The notes under the pieces: model-generated | Databases searched by the model: none | What the model was told of the DNA's origin: nothing | What the model saw: the letters and a program-made list of their open reading frames with translations, nothing else | Part shown: in pieces, positions 5,940 to 8,535 of the stretch | Layout of the letters: each line of letters opens with the position of its first letter | Numbering within the stretch: the first letter of the stretch is position 1 | NCBI GenBank assembly: GCA_018812885.1 | Contig: JAHJCW010000235.1 | Coordinates: 1-8,535, forward strand | From: a bacterium | Lineage (GTDB): Bacteria > Fidelibacterota > Marinisomatia > Marinisomatales > JAHJCW01 | DNA length: 8,535 nucleotides | Direction of reading: 5' to 3' | Made by a program: the position numbers and the translations under genes

Positions 5940-6933
5940 CAACTTGTTTTATATAATTTAATTTTTCCGCATCAGATAAAAAACTCGCATTGAACGAATT
6001 TTTGGCTAGCAAATAAATATCACCTTTTGTTAAATATAAAGCTTTAGCCAATTTGATATAATTTTCGTTTAAATGTCCACCAAAATATGCGGGATCATCA
6101 GAGTTGATCGTAACTAATAGATTATTATTCATCATTCTTTTAAGAGGATGATTCTTTAATTTATCAACTACTCTTAATTTCAAATTTGATAGAGGACATA
6201 CGGTTAAAGGAATTTGTTTTTGTGCAAGTAATTGTACTAAAGCATCATCTTCCAAAGCGCGATTCCCATGGTCTATACGTGCAACATTTAGTAAATCAAT
6301 TGCTTCCCAAACGTATTCCGGTGGTCCTTCTTCACCAGCGTGGGCAACGGTTAAAAATCCCTCATCTTGAGCTTTTTTGAAAACACGTTGAAATTTAGAC
6401 GGAGGATGACCTACTTCTGAAGAATCAAGTCCGACTGCTTCAATCCAATCCTTGTATGCCAATGAATGTTCAAGTGTTTGGAAGGCTTGTTCCTCATCTA
6501 AATGTCGTAAAAAGCACATGATGAGTTTAGCAGACATTCCAAATTCCTTTTCAGCATTTATTAAAGCTTTATGAATACCGGTAATAACGGTTGAAAATTG
6601 AATACCCCTATCTGTATGAGTTTGAGGATCAAAAAATATTTCTGCGTGGATTACATTTTGTGAATGTAATTTTTCTATATATGCCCAAGTCATATCGTAA
6701 AAATCTTGCTCATGGATTAATACACTTGTACCGTCGTAATAAATATCAAGAAATTCCTGCAAGTTATTGAAATCGTACGCTTTACGAAGCTCTTCTACGG
6801 ATTTAAATTTAATTTTGATATTATTGCGTTGGGCAATTTTGAACATTAATTCCGGTTCAAATGTGCCTTCAATATGAACGTGTAGTTCCGCTTTGGGAAT
6901 ACCGTTAATAAATTTTTCTATTGTCATGGTCAT
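5917..6933 (-). CDS. Adenine deaminase (adenosine deaminase superfamily, COG1816 type)
   Basis: Predicted to hydrolyse adenine to hypoxanthine and ammonia in purine salvage. The 338-residue TIM-barrel amidohydrolase has the zinc ligands His18 and His20 (ELHVHIEGT), His198 with the catalytic Glu201 (TVAHAGEEGPPEY), His222 (RIDHGNRA) and the Asp279-Asp280 pair (NSDDPAYFGG). Many tools would call it adenosine deaminase. However, NNLQEFLDIYY, FFDPQTHTDRGI and VGLDSSEVGHPPSKFQRVF match, as I remember them, the Pseudomonas PA0148 / yeast Aah1 subgroup, shown to act on adenine rather than adenosine. It starts two bases after the dehydrogenase stop; ATG at 6927 is a possible alternative start. Its last 23 bases overlap the methyltransferase gene, although its C-terminus looks natural. 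Subgroup call is good but from memory. Confidence 0.85.
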   Translation of the reverse strand: MTMTIEKFINGIPKAELHVHIEGTFEPELMFKIAQRNNIKIKFKSVEELRKAYDFNNLQEFLDIYYDGTSVLIHEQDFYDMTWAYIEKLHSQNVIHAEIFFDPQTHTDRGIQFSTVITGIHKALINAEKEFGMSAKLIMCFLRHLDEEQAFQTLEHSLAYKDWIEAVGLDSSEVGHPPSKFQRVFKKAQDEGFLTVAHAGEEGPPEYVWEAIDLLNVARIDHGNRALEDDALVQLLAQKQIPLTVCPLSNLKLRVVDKLKNHPLKRMMNNNLLVTINSDDPAYFGGHLNENYIKLAKALYLTKGDIYLLAKNSFNASFLSDAEKLNYIKQVDDYQKQS

Positions 6934-6935
6934 TA

Positions 6936-8535
6936 TTATTTATTCATTTCATATGCACCGTCGAGTTTCTCAACTTCTTTCCAAATTCGTTCCGAACGAT
7001 TAACATCGTCTTCAGTACAACTTTGTTTCATGATCATTTTTAGGCAAGCATTTTGTTGAGTAATAGTACTACCATTTTTTGTGTAAAGCTTAAGAGCAAA
7101 TTTTGAGAAATCTCGTACCAGAAAATCAAATATTTGATCAATAATGTCATCATCGATACTACTTAATTTGGATTCCTCAAGAATACACTGTCCATACACA
7201 CACAATGTAAATAATTCGCCAAGTAATAATGAAAAATCCGTGTCCATCATTTGTTTGGGGCTAGGACGAGTATCTTCACTTAATCCAAAATATTTAAATA
7301 GATTTAACTGTTTCAGGAATATTGCAACATTTGGTAAACGAGAATATTCCTTATAAATCTTTTCATAATTATGGAATTGAATAGAACCTAAACCGGAGGT
7401 TTGGGTTTGATTGAATAGATATGTATCATCTATCGGTTTTTTCATTTTAGGAATCTCCGGCAGATTATCATCATGATTTACAAAGAAGTTCACCATAAAT
7501 TTCATTATCAATAGCATATTTACATGAGCTGTCCCTTCAAGCTTAGGAAGGGCACGTATATCGCGGGTAGCCATCTCAAAATAGGTATCCATTTCAAATC
7601 CTTTCGCCGCTATCACATCCCATAAAAGGTCAATCACTTCTTCGCCTTGGGTGGTCACTTTCATTTTAACCATTGGATCGTACAGTAAATATCGGCGGTC
7701 TTCGGCGGATGCCGATCGCATATAATCGATACCTCGTTTTGCCATTAACTTCATCGCGTATAAGCGACAATATGCGTCGATAAAAAATTGTTTTACATGA
7801 GGGAATGTGGTGACGGGTCTTCCATATAAAATTCGATTATTGGCATGCGTAATTGATTCGTAAAAAGCATGTTCACAAATGCCGATTGAACCCCATCCTA
7901 AATTAAACTTGCCGACATTAACTGTATTTAAACTGGCATCCCACGCATCGCGGCCTTGGGCGATGATATCCTCCTCACTAATAGGATAATCCTGTAATTC
8001 AAATTCTGCAACATAGGATTGAACATTAACAACATTTTTTAAACATTTATAGTTTTTATGTTGTGAATCCACAGCGAAGAAAACGTAGTCTCCGTATTTT
8101 TTATCATCCGCATCCCACGACGGATCAACTTTTCCAAAAATTGAAACCAAGGCGGCTTTATTACCATTCCCAATGTAATATTTCTTACCATTAGCAAGAT
8201 ACTTTCCATTGCCATTATTTTTTAGCTTCATACTTGTAGAATAGATATCGGCACCATGCTCCCTTTCAGATAAACCAAATGCAAAAATTCCTCCCTCATC
8301 GAGAAGTTTGGCAGTCCTTTTCTTTAGCTTCTCATTTTTTGTCATGTATAGTGGGCCGAGTCCAAGGATTGATACCTGCCATGTGTACCAATAATGTAAT
8401 CCATAAAATCCTAAAATTTCGCTCATTGCACTATTTCTAAAAGTATCCCAACGTTGATTCTCTCTGGTTGCAATATCTGTCGGAGTTAAGAAAGTTGAAA
8501 AAATCTTATTCTTTGATTGAAAATCGAGGAAATCG
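6936..8535 (-). CDS. Acyl-CoA dehydrogenase family protein, 5' end outside the window
   Basis: A flavoenzyme of the acyl-CoA dehydrogenase family, which oxidises acyl-CoA to the 2-enoyl thioester at the first step of beta-oxidation. The frame stays open to the right edge: 36 further codons upstream of the ATG at 8426 read without a stop and end in a plausible TRENQRWDTFRNSA lead-in, so that ATG is internal and 532 residues are visible. Counting from it, the FAD/substrate middle domain shows FAFGLSEREHGAD (48-60) and LANGKKYYIGNGNK (77-90). The helical domain starts at FNLGWGSIGICEHA (174-187). LEGTAHVNM (296-304) matches the position of the catalytic Glu in medium-chain enzymes. About 190 residues follow the core, as in long-chain types. 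Substrate length cannot be read. It leads the - strand operon visible here, two bases from the deaminase. Confidence 0.85.
   Translation of the reverse strand, partial: DFLDFQSKNKIFSTFLTPTDIATRENQRWDTFRNSAMSEILGFYGLHYWYTWQVSILGLGPLYMTKNEKLKKRTAKLLDEGGIFAFGLSEREHGADIYSTSMKLKNNGNGKYLANGKKYYIGNGNKAALVSIFGKVDPSWDADDKKYGDYVFFAVDSQHKNYKCLKNVVNVQSYVAEFELQDYPISEEDIIAQGRDAWDASLNTVNVGKFNLGWGSIGICEHAFYESITHANNRILYGRPVTTFPHVKQFFIDAYCRLYAMKLMAKRGIDYMRSASAEDRRYLLYDPMVKMKVTTQGEEVIDLLWDVIAAKGFEMDTYFEMATRDIRALPKLEGTAHVNMLLIMKFMVNFFVNHDDNLPEIPKMKKPIDDTYLFNQTQTSGLGSIQFHNYEKIYKEYSRLPNVAIFLKQLNLFKYFGLSEDTRPSPKQMMDTDFSLLLGELFTLCVYGQCILEESKLSSIDDDIIDQIFDFLVRDFSKFALKLYTKNGSTITQQNACLKMIMKQSCTEDDVNRSERIWKEVEKLDGAYEMNK

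Noticed and set aside
5940..5975. Possible separate promoter for the methyltransferase (TATATA-like -10 inside the deaminase end)
   Set aside because: No acceptable -35 element at the right distance; AT-rich sequence gives such -10 matches by chance.
8424..8426. ATG at 8426 as the start of the acyl-CoA dehydrogenase gene
   Set aside because: The same frame remains open to the window edge with plausible protein sequence, so the true start lies outside.
1..8535. CRISPR array, tRNA, rRNA or insertion sequence
   Set aside because: No regularly spaced direct repeats, tRNA-like cloverleaf, rRNA segment or transposase was seen.

Overview
The window comes from an AT-rich bacterial chromosome. The + strand carries rplM-rpsI-rpsB-tsf-pyrH-frr, an order I associate mostly with the FCB superphylum (Bacteroidota, Chlorobiota and candidate phyla around them). 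A short 199-residue EF-Ts, a long lysine/threonine/alanine-rich tail on S2 and mostly absent Shine-Dalgarno sequences fit a deep-branching member of that group better than a classical Bacteroides. The assignment is inference from gene order and protein traits, not from a marker search.

Region 1 (about 66-3962, + strand) is a compact translation operon. A sigma70-like promoter (TTGACT, 16 bp, TATAGT) precedes rplM (L13), rpsI (S9), rpsB (S2), tsf (EF-Ts), pyrH (UMP kinase) and frr (ribosome recycling factor). Junctions are a 4-base ATGA overlap, a 1-base gap, another ATGA overlap, an 18-base gap and a 3-base gap. A palindrome followed by eight T residues ends the operon.

Region 2 (3907-4012) is the spacer between the convergent operons. 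It holds that terminator inside a roughly 70-base element: two hairpins, bounded by near-perfect inverted ends (GTAGGAACAG and CTGTCCCTAC). It looks like a REP- or MITE-type dispersed element.

Region 3 (4013 to the right edge, - strand) reads right to left as an acyl-CoA dehydrogenase-family enzyme (5' end outside the window), an adenine deaminase of the COG1816 type, a beta-class adenine-N6 DNA methyltransferase, and a small protein with a PD-(D/E)xK nuclease signature. The last two are best read as a type II restriction-modification pair, methyltransferase first. The methyltransferase start lies inside the end of the deaminase gene (23-base overlap) and the deaminase starts 2 bases after the dehydrogenase stop. 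The defence module therefore appears to be transcribed with metabolic genes. It is the accessory part of the window and the best candidate for something undescribed, mainly because I do not recognise the nuclease or the methyltransferase's target-recognition region.
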